From JAWXTS01 sp044433305 (GTDB lineage Bacteria; Bacteroidota; Bacteroidia; Bacteroidales; Rikenellaceae), in assembly GCA_044433305.1 (NCBI GenBank), contig JAWXTS010000074.1, positions 1 to 8,003 on the forward strand: a DNA stretch of 8,003 bases, in the 5' to 3' direction. Numbering within the stretch: position 1 is the stretch's first letter; each line of letters begins with the position of its first letter. Under the pieces are notes generated by a model. That model searched no databases. It was not told where the DNA came from and saw only the letters and a program-made list of their open reading frames with translations. The position numbers and the translations under genes are program-made. Below are positions 1 through 6,507 of the stretch, one piece after another.

Positions 1-322
1 TGATAACGTGAGAATGCTCTCTGACTATCGTCTCGTGCATATACTCCTCGTTGACGGTCGATGGGGATTCTACCTCTTGAAGGTGCTCAAGAACGTGACT
101 CTCAGACACCACCTCTATAAGTTCGGCCTCGCTACGACGCAACGACACCTCGTAAGACATAATCTTATATTTTATAGGGTCTTTGAGTGGAGCATTTAGC
201 AGCACCTCAACCTTATGACCTTTAACAAATCCCATCTCCATTATGCGACGGCGGAATCCACCATGTCCCATAACTTTGATTATTGTTGCAGACTCACCTG
301 TCTGCAAATCAGATAATCGCAT
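1..322 (-). CDS. feoB: Ferrous iron transporter, FeoA-FeoB fusion type (5' end only)
   Basis: Partial gene. The reverse strand from the ATG at 320-322 stays open to the window edge and gives 107 residues starting MRLSDLQTGESATIIKVMG. This is a FeoA (SH3-like) domain: the GHGGFRRRIMEMGF segment (about residues 19-32) and LNAPLKDPIKYKIMSYEVSL (about 42-61) are typical of the FeoA part fused to the N-terminus of FeoB in Bacteroidota. Residues from about 75 onward look like the acidic/His-containing linker that leads to the FeoB G domain, which lies outside the window together with the membrane permease part. FeoB is an inner-membrane GTP-dependent Fe(II) importer. It could in principle be a stand-alone FeoA, but FeoA alone is usually about 75-80 residues and this frame continues well past that without a stop. 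The start follows a good -7 box by 18 bases, without a Shine-Dalgarno sequence. Confidence 0.88.
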   Translation of the reverse strand, partial: MRLSDLQTGESATIIKVMGHGGFRRRIMEMGFVKGHKVEVLLNAPLKDPIKYKIMSYEVSLRRSEAELIEVVSESHVLEHLQEVESPSTVNEEYMHETIVREHSHVI

Positions 323-340
323 AGTTTATTTAATTTTGCA

Positions 341-372
341 CAAAGGTATAAATTTATACTCCAAGAATCAAT
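341..372 (-). promoter_or_regulatory. Bacteroidota-type promoter of feoB
   Basis: On the reverse strand TACCTTTG (341-348) matches the Bacteroidota -7 consensus TAnnTTTG exactly. A weak -33 element, ATTG (369-372), sits 20 bases upstream, the usual spacing. The expected transcript start leaves a leader of only about 12 bases before the ATG at 322. No obvious Fur-like palindrome is visible around it. Confidence 0.65.
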
Positions 373-406
373 ACCTACAAATGGGGATAAAACATACTAA
401 ATAAGC

Positions 407-440
407 AAAAAGTCCGACCTTGTTTCCATGGTCAGACCTT
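407..440 (-). terminator. Intrinsic terminator after ppx
   Basis: Read on the reverse strand, the left arm AAGGTCTGACC (440-430) pairs with GGTCGGACTT (419-410) across a loop of about 10 bases. One G is bulged and one pair is a G.U wobble, and the stem runs directly into a U tract (411-407). It starts 21 bases after the ppx stop. On the forward strand the wobble becomes a C.A mismatch and no T tract follows, so the signal is directional and fits the end of the ppk-ppx transcript. Confidence 0.72.
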
Positions 441-460
441 CTACTCTGCCTTTAAGCACC

Positions 461-1357
461 TTATTGCCTAGCTTCTAAGCTCTTGGCATATAGGTTTTCT
501 ATGATACCATCCGAGAGTCCCACAGCGGGAACATATATATGGTCGGCATGAATGGTGTTTGCTATATTAAGGAATATCTCTGCCGCAGGAACAATAACGT
601 CAGAGCGGTCTTTCTTAAGGTCATACTGCTCGCGCCTTTGCTTAATGCTCAACGGCCTAAGCTCATCATAAAGCCCTCTGAGAGCATCAACAGATAGGCA
701 CTGATCGTCGTTAGCACCCCCCATACGATAAAGCTTATTTATATTTCCTCCAGAGCCTATGATATTAACATGACCCAAGCCCTTAGTAACTTGTCCAAGT
801 TCAGACTCCAGCTCGCCCCATATAGTATCGCTGATACTGCCACCCAGAATACGTATGGTTCCTATGTTGTAGGATTTTGAATACAGAAGCTCGCCCTTGC
901 TAAGCAAGTTAACCTCGGTGCTACCACCTCCAACATCCACATACATATAACTGTTGTTACCCTCATCTAGCCCACTAACATGGTTGTTATATATTATACG
1001 TGCCTCTTCTTGACCGTCTATAACTTCAATCTTTATGTCGGTAGACTTTTCTATCTTCTTGATTATGGCATCACCATTAGTGGCATCACGCATAGCTGAG
1101 GTTGCACAAGCCCTATAATCTGCTACATCATATATCTTCATCAAGTTATTAAACACCTTCATAAGGCGTTTCAACTTATCAGCTTTTTTTTCAGACACCT
1201 CGCCGCTAGAGAATACATCAAAGCCTAGGCGCAAGGGTACACGCAACAGTATTTGTTTTTTAAATCGCCCACCCTCGACACTCTTTATCAGCAGCCTTGC
1301 AGCATTAGAGCCTATGTCTATGGCGGCATAGTTAACTTCCTCGTCGTTATTTTTCAT
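461..1357 (-). CDS. ppx: Short Ppx/GppA-family phosphatase (exopolyphosphatase-like)
   Basis: 298-residue ASKHA-fold phosphatase of the Ppx/GppA family. Visible motifs are the phosphate-1 loop AAIDIGSNAARLLI (residues 11-24), ACATSAMRDATNG (83-95), VIDGQEEARII (112-122) carrying the Glu pair expected to hold the catalytic base, the phosphate-2 loop YVDVGGGSTEV (139-149), IIGSGGNINKL (199-209) and a C-terminal VGLSDGII (279-286). Family members release phosphate from the ends of polyphosphate or hydrolyse pppGpp; sequence alone does not separate these. The protein has only the two-lobed core and lacks the C-terminal HD-like region of the roughly 500-residue E. coli Ppx, as is common for short members. 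Its ATG overlaps the ppk stop (ATGA, 1354-1357), implying translational coupling and supporting a polyphosphate role. Cytoplasmic; no signal peptide. Confidence 0.88.
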   Translation of the reverse strand: MKNNDEEVNYAAIDIGSNAARLLIKSVEGGRFKKQILLRVPLRLGFDVFSSGEVSEKKADKLKRLMKVFNNLMKIYDVADYRACATSAMRDATNGDAIIKKIEKSTDIKIEVIDGQEEARIIYNNHVSGLDEGNNSYMYVDVGGGSTEVNLLSKGELLYSKSYNIGTIRILGGSISDTIWGELESELGQVTKGLGHVNIIGSGGNINKLYRMGGANDDQCLSVDALRGLYDELRPLSIKQRREQYDLKKDRSDVIVPAAEIFLNIANTIHADHIYVPAVGLSDGIIENLYAKSLEARQ

Positions 1358-3411
1358 TTATTTTGTTCTAAATAGTATTTGTATAGTTCTTCTTGAGAAC
1401 GGAAAGGCTCATTATCTTTTGTCGTCCAAGGCAAGTTTTTACCCGTGCCATCAACAATGCGCCCTTGCAATGTGTCGCTAAGACCAAAGTCGAGAACACG
1501 ACGCAAATCGTCTTTTATATCTTCATCATAGATAGGTACCACAACCTCTATGCGGTTATCTAGATTTCGAGGCATCCAGTCGGCCGATCCGATAAATAGT
1601 TTCTCGTCTCCACCGTTAGCAAACAAGAATATGCGAGAATGTTCCAAATAGCGGTCGATAATGCCGTTTATGTGTATGGTAGAGCTAACGCCATGTATGC
1701 CTGTAACCAACGAGCAGTTGCCGCGAACGATAAGATCTATGTCAACACCATAAGACGATGCCTCATATAGTTTTTCGACCATCACAGGGTCGGTAATATG
1801 GTTAGTCTTGATTTTGATATAAGCAGGCTTACCCTCTTTTTTATTTTTTATTTCGTTATTTATCAGTCGTATAAACTTCTGCTTCATCTCATTAGGAGAC
1901 ACCAAAAGCTCGCTATAACGTATTGGGGTATAAGGTCTCTCGATAAAATCGAACACCGAGGCCACATTACGAACGATATTGCGGTCGGCCGTCATAAGCA
2001 TATAGTCGGTATACATAAGTGCATTGCCCTCGTGGAAGTTACCTGTGCTGACACAAGCCAAATCGTTACCAATACGAGTCTGTATATAGGTTATCTTAGA
2101 GTGCACCTTAAGGCCCTCGACACCAAAGATTACATGTATACCTGCATCCTGCATCTTCTTAGACCAGTAGATGTTAGACTCCTCGTCAAAGCGAGCAAGA
2201 AGCTCGATAACCACCGTAACCTTCTTGCCATTGCGTGCAGCATTGATAAGAGCCTTTACGACCTTAGAATTTTTGGCCAAACGATAGAGAGTGGCCTTGA
2301 TAACGCGCACCTCTTTGTGTATGGCAGCCTCCTTGAGAAGATAGATATAAGAGTCAAAGTGATGGTATGGAACATGAATAAACCTATCTTTTTGGCGTAC
2401 AAGTTCTATGAAGCTAATATCTCCCTTGAACTCATTCTTCACGATAGGCTCCCAGTTTGGGTACTTAAGGTCCATGCGTCCACAATCAGGGAAACTCATA
2501 AGGTCCTTATTGTTGTGGTAGCGACCTCCGGGCTGCACTGTGTCCAGACCTCCAAGATTCAGCTTTGCCATAACGCGCTTAAGCAAATCTTTAGGCATCT
2601 TTGAGTCACACACAACACGCAAAGGCTCACCCTTACGGCGACTCTTAACGCCCTTAGATATTTTCTGGAGAGTACCCTTACGCAAATCGTTATCTATCTC
2701 CATCTCAGCATCTTTGGTGAACTTCAGAGCATAAGCCTCGAAGTGCTTGTAGCCCATACCCAAAAACACAAGAGGCAGACAATAGCGCACAACATCGTCC
2801 ATGTATATGATATAGTTCTTGCCATCCTTGTCGGGCAGGCGCAAGAAGCGGCCGACCTCAGAAACTGGCAATTCTAGTATAGCATATTCGGCAGGAGCTT
2901 GGGCTCTCTTGCGCATTTTGATTGCTAGGTAGATGTTCTCGTCTTTTTCGTTACCATACCACCTTAGCGCAGACAGCCATATAGGGCTCAGCACGCTACT
3001 CAGGCGTTGGTGATAGAAGTTATATATATACTCCTTCTGAGAAGAATCAAGGTTCTGCTCATTGATAATACATATATTCGCTTGTTCTAATTCGGCATTG
3101 ACACTCTTAAGTGCAGACTCGTACTCCTTAGAGTATTTTTTATGTAGCTTATTAATCTGCGCTAGAATCTGTATCGCAGTGTCTCTTTCAGACGGAAGTG
3201 CACGCTCGTCATACTCGGCAACTCGGCTCTGACTGGCCACACGAACCCTAAAAAACTCATCCAGATTATTGGAGTATATACCCAAGAATGATAGTTTCTC
3301 AAGCAGGGGCACATTATCTTTCATAGCCTCTTGTAGGATACGGCGATTGAAATACAACCAACTAATGTCTCTAGGCAGAAAATACTTATCTTTACTACGT
3401 TTCTTATCCAT
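1354..3411 (-). CDS. ppk: Polyphosphate kinase 1
   Basis: 685 residues, the normal length for PPK1, which reversibly polymerises the gamma-phosphate of ATP into inorganic polyphosphate. Family order is intact: N-terminal domain beginning FLPRDISWLYFNRRILQEA (11-29) with SNNLDEFFRVRVAS (47-60); a middle head domain (about 120-330); and two phospholipase-D-like C-terminal domains. The first holds KATLYRLAKNSK (372-383), ELLARFDEESNIYWSKKM (403-420) and VHSKITYI (436-443), whose His437 corresponds to the autophosphorylated histidine of E. coli PPK. Arg377 and Arg407 occupy the positions of the Mg/phosphate-binding arginines. The second domain holds YLEHSRIFLF (588-597) with the second conserved histidine, His591, and IGSADWMPRNLDNRIEV (607-623). 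It looks fully active. It is first gene of the ppk-ppx operon and overlaps ppx by four bases. The start at 3411 matches the family N-terminus; no Shine-Dalgarno is visible. Confidence 0.97.
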   Translation of the reverse strand: MDKKRSKDKYFLPRDISWLYFNRRILQEAMKDNVPLLEKLSFLGIYSNNLDEFFRVRVASQSRVAEYDERALPSERDTAIQILAQINKLHKKYSKEYESALKSVNAELEQANICIINEQNLDSSQKEYIYNFYHQRLSSVLSPIWLSALRWYGNEKDENIYLAIKMRKRAQAPAEYAILELPVSEVGRFLRLPDKDGKNYIIYMDDVVRYCLPLVFLGMGYKHFEAYALKFTKDAEMEIDNDLRKGTLQKISKGVKSRRKGEPLRVVCDSKMPKDLLKRVMAKLNLGGLDTVQPGGRYHNNKDLMSFPDCGRMDLKYPNWEPIVKNEFKGDISFIELVRQKDRFIHVPYHHFDSYIYLLKEAAIHKEVRVIKATLYRLAKNSKVVKALINAARNGKKVTVVIELLARFDEESNIYWSKKMQDAGIHVIFGVEGLKVHSKITYIQTRIGNDLACVSTGNFHEGNALMYTDYMLMTADRNIVRNVASVFDFIERPYTPIRYSELLVSPNEMKQKFIRLINNEIKNKKEGKPAYIKIKTNHITDPVMVEKLYEASSYGVDIDLIVRGNCSLVTGIHGVSSTIHINGIIDRYLEHSRIFLFANGGDEKLFIGSADWMPRNLDNRIEVVVPIYDEDIKDDLRRVLDFGLSDTLQGRIVDGTGKNLPWTTKDNEPFRSQEELYKYYLEQNK

Positions 3412-3459
3412 AATATTTATTTTTTGCGTAAAGTTATCTATGAGTTATTACATTGTTAT

Positions 3460-3483
3460 GACAAGATACATATAATCATTGTC
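3460..3483 (-). other. Small hairpin in the ppk leader
   Basis: GACAAGAT (3460-3467) pairs with ATC-A-TTGTC (3475-3483) around a 7-base loop, giving eight pairs with one bulged base. If ppk is transcribed from the box at 3555-3562, this lies in a leader of about 135 bases. A second weaker stem, GTAGC/GCTAC (3516-3520 and 3530-3534), lies upstream in the same leader. Neither matches a riboswitch I recognise, and both are short enough in AT-rich DNA to be chance. Confidence 0.22.
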
Positions 3484-3550
3484 CTTTCCAGCAAAAAGTT
3501 AGCAAATAATTATCCGTAGCCATCAAATTGCTACTTATTTAACTTTTCGT

Positions 3551-3583
3551 TCTGCAAAGGTACGTATAAAATATCTACCTTTG
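3551..3583 (+). promoter_or_regulatory. Promoter of the sodium:solute symporter gene
   Basis: TACCTTTG at 3576-3583 is an exact match to the Bacteroidota -7 box TAnnTTTG. A -33-like TCTG (3551-3554) lies 21 bases upstream. The box ends 18 bases before the ATG at 3602, the same distance as in front of feoB. The core overlaps the divergent ppk promoter. Confidence 0.66.
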
Positions 3584-3587
3584 CAAG
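3555..3587 (-). promoter_or_regulatory. Probable promoter of the ppk-ppx operon
   Basis: On the reverse strand TACCTTTG (3555-3562) matches the -7 consensus exactly, with a -33-like CTTG (3584-3587) at 21-base spacing. It would give a leader of about 135 bases before ppk. A nearer, imperfect box TAACTTTA (3429-3436, reverse strand) ends 17 bases before the ppk start and lacks a clear -33 element; it could be a second or alternative promoter. Confidence 0.52.
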
Positions 3588-3601
3588 AAAATAAAAGGTT
3601 T

Positions 3602-5008
3602 ATGCATCAGTCTTTATCTGTACTGTTTTTAATTATATATGTAGCTTTTGTAATTTATACAGGAATACGAAATAGCAACTCTCGAAATACCAGCGACTAC
3701 TTCCTTGCCTCGCGCAGCCTTCCTGCGTGGCTATTGTCCATAACCTTCATAGCCTCGTGGTGGGGCGGAGGCTCAGCCATAGATCTTGTGGACATAGCTT
3801 TCAATGATGGCTTGGCTTCGTTTTGGATATATGGCGTGCCTGTGCTTGTGGCTACACTAGTGATGTTTTTGCTTGCAGGCAAGATACGTGGTGCTAACAC
3901 CATTAGTCAGAGCGAAATAATAGTCAAACGTTACAACCAAACCGCGGGCAAGCTGCTAACTCTCTTCATACTTATCTTCATGAGCTTAAGTGCAGCAGTT
4001 CAGGTGGTTGTCATAGGTCACTTCTTCGAGTCTTCCTTTGATATATCCTACACTCTGGGGGCCGTGCTAGGCAGCTCGATAGTTCTGATTTACTCCATGT
4101 TTGGAGGATTCAAGGGCGTGGTGCTGACCGACTTACTGCAATTTGTATTCTTCTTGGCGGGGGGCATAATTCTATTCTTCTATGCCTACTATCTATCAGA
4201 CGGATTTGAGGCCATTGAGGCACACGCACAGTCTTCTGGCAACCACGACTACACCACGTTCTGGAAACATGCACCCGACTACTTTGTCTATATCTTCACC
4301 TTTGGCACTTCGTGGGCCGTTCAGGCCAATGTGTGGCAACGAATATCGGCAGCCAAGAACAGCAACAGCGCGCGCAAGATGATGGCCATAAGCTTCTTTG
4401 CTTTTATACCTCTGTATCTTATGGTGAGTCTAACGGGCATGTTCAGCTCTGTGATTTTTGATTCCGTACCCAAGGGCGGCATCGTGGCCAAGATGATAAC
4501 AATGATAGACATACCTCTGCTTAGCGCGCTAATCTTCGTGGGTCTATGCTCGGCAATAATGTCCACAATGGACTCACTGCTCAACACTGGTGCACTATCT
4601 CTCACAGTAGACATATATCAGAAACACATAAACCCCAAGGCCTCACCCGAAAAAACAGTCACGGTGGCACGATTCTCTACCCTACTAGTATTTATGGTGG
4701 CATTACTCATAGGCGTTCGCATAGAGTCGGTGCTCAGCATATCGTGGATTGGAGCCGACTTTATAACAACGGGGGCCTTTGTTCCTCTTATTGGAGGCTT
4801 CTTCTGGAAGCGAGCCACAGCCCGCGCCGCCGTAGCGTCAATGATATTTGGACTGCTGTTCTCTAGCTACAACATGCTTATAGCCCTTGGCATAGAGCTG
4901 CCTGCACCATGGCAGATAGCCTCAGCAGAGCAAGCCTTAACGGGAATGGGTATATCTCTAATACTATTTATCGGCTTAAGCCTAGCTGATAAGAAGCCAC
5001 AAAAATAG
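3602..5008 (+). CDS. Sodium:solute symporter (SSS family), substrate unknown
   Basis: 468-residue inner-membrane protein with about 13 hydrophobic segments (roughly 5-20, 42-62, 72-93, 117-136, 152-168, 176-197, 226-243, 262-283, 303-335, 356-371, 376-400, 409-430, 448-462), the topology of SSS transporters (PutP/SGLT relatives). Supporting motifs are DYFLASRSLPAWLLSITFIA (32-51) with the glycine-rich WWGGGSA in the first core helix, GGFKGVVLTDLLQ (168-180), WQRISAAKNSNSARKM (245-260), and CSAIMSTMDSLLNTGALSL (316-334), whose Ser321-Thr322 match the PutP Na+-site pair. These proteins use the Na+ gradient to import a sugar, amino acid, nucleoside, vitamin or anion; the neighbours give no clue which. 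The frame extends upstream to a TTG at 3581, but that codon lies inside the -7 box, so it cannot be in the transcript; the ATG at 3602 is preferred. Faces lemA convergently. Confidence 0.93.
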   Translation: MHQSLSVLFLIIYVAFVIYTGIRNSNSRNTSDYFLASRSLPAWLLSITFIASWWGGGSAIDLVDIAFNDGLASFWIYGVPVLVATLVMFLLAGKIRGANTISQSEIIVKRYNQTAGKLLTLFILIFMSLSAAVQVVVIGHFFESSFDISYTLGAVLGSSIVLIYSMFGGFKGVVLTDLLQFVFFLAGGIILFFYAYYLSDGFEAIEAHAQSSGNHDYTTFWKHAPDYFVYIFTFGTSWAVQANVWQRISAAKNSNSARKMMAISFFAFIPLYLMVSLTGMFSSVIFDSVPKGGIVAKMITMIDIPLLSALIFVGLCSAIMSTMDSLLNTGALSLTVDIYQKHINPKASPEKTVTVARFSTLLVFMVALLIGVRIESVLSISWIGADFITTGAFVPLIGGFFWKRATARAAVASMIFGLLFSSYNMLIALGIELPAPWQIASAEQALTGMGISLILFIGLSLADKKPQK

Positions 5009-5046
5009 GCCTGATAAATAAATATCAGACCTACAATATTTTTTTT
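5001..5046. terminator. Bidirectional terminator between symporter and lemA
   Basis: TAGGCCTGATA (5006-5016) pairs with TATCAGACCTA (5023-5033) around the loop AATAAA. On the reverse strand every position pairs, including one G.U, and the stem runs directly into five U (5005-5001), a good terminator for lemA. On the forward strand there is one C.A mismatch and the eight-T run (5039-5046) comes five bases after the stem, a weaker terminator for the symporter. The left arm begins with the symporter's own TAG stop codon. Confidence 0.75.
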
Positions 5047-5062
5047 CGTAAAGAGTTATGCT

Positions 5063-5659
5063 CTACTCAAAGCTCACTGTTGGTGCAACCTCGCTACCCT
5101 CGTTAGCCTCGAAGTAGCTCTCTTGGTCGAAGCCAAACATAGAAGCTAGCATATTACGTGGGAACATCTTTATAGAGGTGTTATAAACGCGTACAGCCTC
5201 GTTGAAGTTTCTACGCTCGACAGCAATTCTATTCTCTGTACCCTCTAGTTGAACCTGCAAGTCACGGAAGTTCTCGTTTGCTTTCAAATCTGGGTAAGCC
5301 TCGCTGATAGCCATAAGGCGACTAAGAGCTGATGACAACTCGCCCTGAGCCTGAGAATATCTAGCCAAGGTCTGCTCATTAACGTTATCAAAGTTAACCT
5401 GCACCTGAGTGGCCTTTGCGCGCGCCTCGACAACCTGAGTAAGCGTCTCGCTCTCGTGCGCTGCATATCCCTTAACAACATTCACAAGGTTAGGAATCAA
5501 ATCAGCACGACGCTGATACTGGTTTTCGACATTGCTCCACTGAGAGCTTACGTTCTCCCTTGAGACAGTCATGGTGTTGTAGCCGCCTTTGACCCACGAG
5601 TAGCAGCCCAAAACAACAACAGCTATAACCACCAAAGTTATAATTGTACTTTTCTTCAT
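5063..5659 (-). CDS. lemA: LemA family protein
   Basis: 198 residues, normal size for LemA. One N-terminal membrane segment (about 5-19) precedes a long alpha-helical domain. Diagnostic segments are the WSNVENQYQRRADLIPNLVN stretch (41-60) with the DLIPNL core, VKGYAAHESETL (62-73), and YPDLKANENFRDLQVQLEGT (122-141) followed by ENRIAVERRNFNEAV (142-156). The helix ends in VLGC (16-19), which resembles a lipobox although Leu at -2 is not ideal, so lipid anchoring at Cys19 is possible instead of a plain membrane anchor. The biochemical function of LemA is not established; it is a widespread envelope protein, often next to TPM-domain or peptidase genes, none of which appear here. It lies 21 bases after the DUF4919 gene with no promoter box between, so the two are probably co-transcribed. 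The terminator at 5001-5046 follows. Confidence 0.94.
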   Translation of the reverse strand: MKKSTIITLVVIAVVVLGCYSWVKGGYNTMTVSRENVSSQWSNVENQYQRRADLIPNLVNVVKGYAAHESETLTQVVEARAKATQVQVNFDNVNEQTLARYSQAQGELSSALSRLMAISEAYPDLKANENFRDLQVQLEGTENRIAVERRNFNEAVRVYNTSIKMFPRNMLASMFGFDQESYFEANEGSEVAPTVSFE

Positions 5660-5680
5660 CTTCGTATAAATTTAAATTTA

Positions 5681-6439
5681 TTATTCTCGTTTCTTAATCG
5701 TTATACCGTTGAACTGCAAACCATTGCTCTTCTTGCCTTTATAATCTGAAGGCTTGTTCCAATAGATGCGGCCATAGTCAAAGTAGTAGCCTTTGATTTT
5801 ACCCTGAGGCTCTAACAGACCTATAAACTCTACATTGCGCGATACAACCAAACGCTTGTTGACCAACCAGTTTTTAGTAGAATACAAATCCAGAGGATGT
5901 GAGAAATGGAGCACATGCCATGGTGACGACTCGGTCAAACCTGTTCCCGACGACTCGATAGTCTCAAGCACCATATTCAGGCGATAAGCATTGATACGCT
6001 CGTTTATGGTATCGCCCAACATGCCATAGGCATAAGTCAGAAAGTTTAGCGTACTAGGGTTGAATGGCTCACTACGCATAACCTCGTTAGCATTGGCTAT
6101 GATATTTCGATAATCTGTTTCCGTAGGATTAGGGTTGGCCTCAAGTATCATCAAGATTCTATCTGAGGCAGGCACTGCTTGCAAAGGCTGGTAAGTCGGC
6201 CTAAAAGCATAGCCGTAGTAGAGGTGACGAAAGTCCTCAAGAGTAAGGTTCATATCGCCATTTGTATAGCGCATAAACAAGGCAGGGTAATAGTAAGGAC
6301 TCGCAGGATTCATCGTAGCCTCACGTATAGCCTCATTATCTGGTGCTTGTGGATATGTCTGGTATTGCGCTGATGATGGTTGCACAAAAAGAACCAAGGC
6401 GCACACCAAAGATGCTAGTGCCAATATTTGCTTTCTCAT
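5681..6439 (-). CDS. Exported DUF4919 family protein
   Basis: 252 residues with a classical signal peptide: basic MRK, hydrophobic core (about 5-19), and a PSSA|QYQ signal peptidase I site, so cleavage is expected after Ala24. There is no lipobox cysteine at the cleavage site, so a periplasmic location is likely. The mature part contains ASPYYYPALFMRYTNGDMNL (46-65) followed by TLEDFRHLYYGYAF (66-79), typical of the Bacteroidota family DUF4919, then a helical, TPR-like middle (about 103-165: NPTETDYRNIIANANEVM, PSTLNFLTYAYGMLGD), and a beta-rich C-terminus with YYFDYGRIYWNKP (218-230). Function unknown; no catalytic motif is visible. It heads a likely two-gene unit with lemA and has its own promoter and structured leader. 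The start gives an intact signal peptide. Confidence 0.85.
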   Translation of the reverse strand: MRKQILALASLVCALVLFVQPSSAQYQTYPQAPDNEAIREATMNPASPYYYPALFMRYTNGDMNLTLEDFRHLYYGYAFRPTYQPLQAVPASDRILMILEANPNPTETDYRNIIANANEVMRSEPFNPSTLNFLTYAYGMLGDTINERINAYRLNMVLETIESSGTGLTESSPWHVLHFSHPLDLYSTKNWLVNKRLVVSRNVEFIGLLEPQGKIKGYYFDYGRIYWNKPSDYKGKKSNGLQFNGITIKKRE

Positions 6440-6455
6440 AACTTTCTAGTTTTTT

Positions 6456-6499
6456 TTACTTTAGTAACACCAAAATGGTGCCATCAAATTCTAAAGTAA
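6456..6499 (-). promoter_or_regulatory. Stem-loop in the 5' leader of the DUF4919-lemA unit
   Basis: TTACTTTAG (6456-6464) and CTAAAGTAA (6491-6499) are perfect 9-base inverted repeats. Between them CACCA/TGGTG (6468-6480) forms an inner 5-pair stem with a three-base loop. The structure falls wholly within the roughly 60-base leader predicted from the promoter at 6508-6537. On the transcribed strand it is followed by a run of eight A (6457-6450), not U, so it is not a terminator for that direction. It may stabilise the message or control translation; its role is inferred only. Confidence 0.5.
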
Positions 6500-6507
6500 T
6501 ACAACGA

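Larger units (their letters stand above)
3551..3588. repeat. Inverted repeat joining two divergent -7 boxes
   Basis: TGCAAAGGTA (3553-3562) and TACCTTTGCA (3576-3585) are perfect 10-base inverted repeats separated by 13 AT-rich bases. The match extends to TCTGC on the left and GCAAGA on the right with one extra base. Each arm contains one complete -7 box, one per strand, and each arm also occupies the -33 zone of the opposite promoter. Confidence 0.75.

Noticed and set aside
8..199. Forward-strand open frame at the left edge
   Set aside because: It is antisense to the feoB 5' end, which has a recognisable FeoA domain and a promoter.
1798..2604. Long open frame (268 codons) on the forward strand opposite ppk
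   Set aside because: It lies entirely antisense to the well-conserved catalytic half of PPK1. Its translation shows no recognisable domain, and no promoter box precedes it. Long antisense frames are common opposite genes with this codon use.
4321..4614. Reverse-strand open frame inside the symporter gene
   Set aside because: It is a shadow of the conserved symporter core, with no promoter and no recognisable product.
4546..4866. Forward-strand open frame inside the symporter gene
   Set aside because: It is out of frame with the intact, family-typical symporter, and its translation is low in hydrophobic order and has no domain.
3421..5056. Similar strings TTTTTGCGTAAAG (3421-3433) and TTTTTTCGTAAAG (5041-5053)
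   Set aside because: They are only about 12 matching bases in AT-rich noncoding DNA, one before a gene start and one after a gene end. There is no shared position or structure to suggest a repeat family.
5052..5064. AGAG/CTCT mini-hairpin overlapping the lemA stop
   Set aside because: The stem has only four pairs and no U tract directly follows. The stronger terminator at 5001-5046 explains the end of the lemA transcript.
6468..6480. CACCA/TGGTG stem considered as a dapA terminator
   Set aside because: It lies beyond the downstream promoter and is followed on the transcribed strand by A-rich rather than U-rich sequence.
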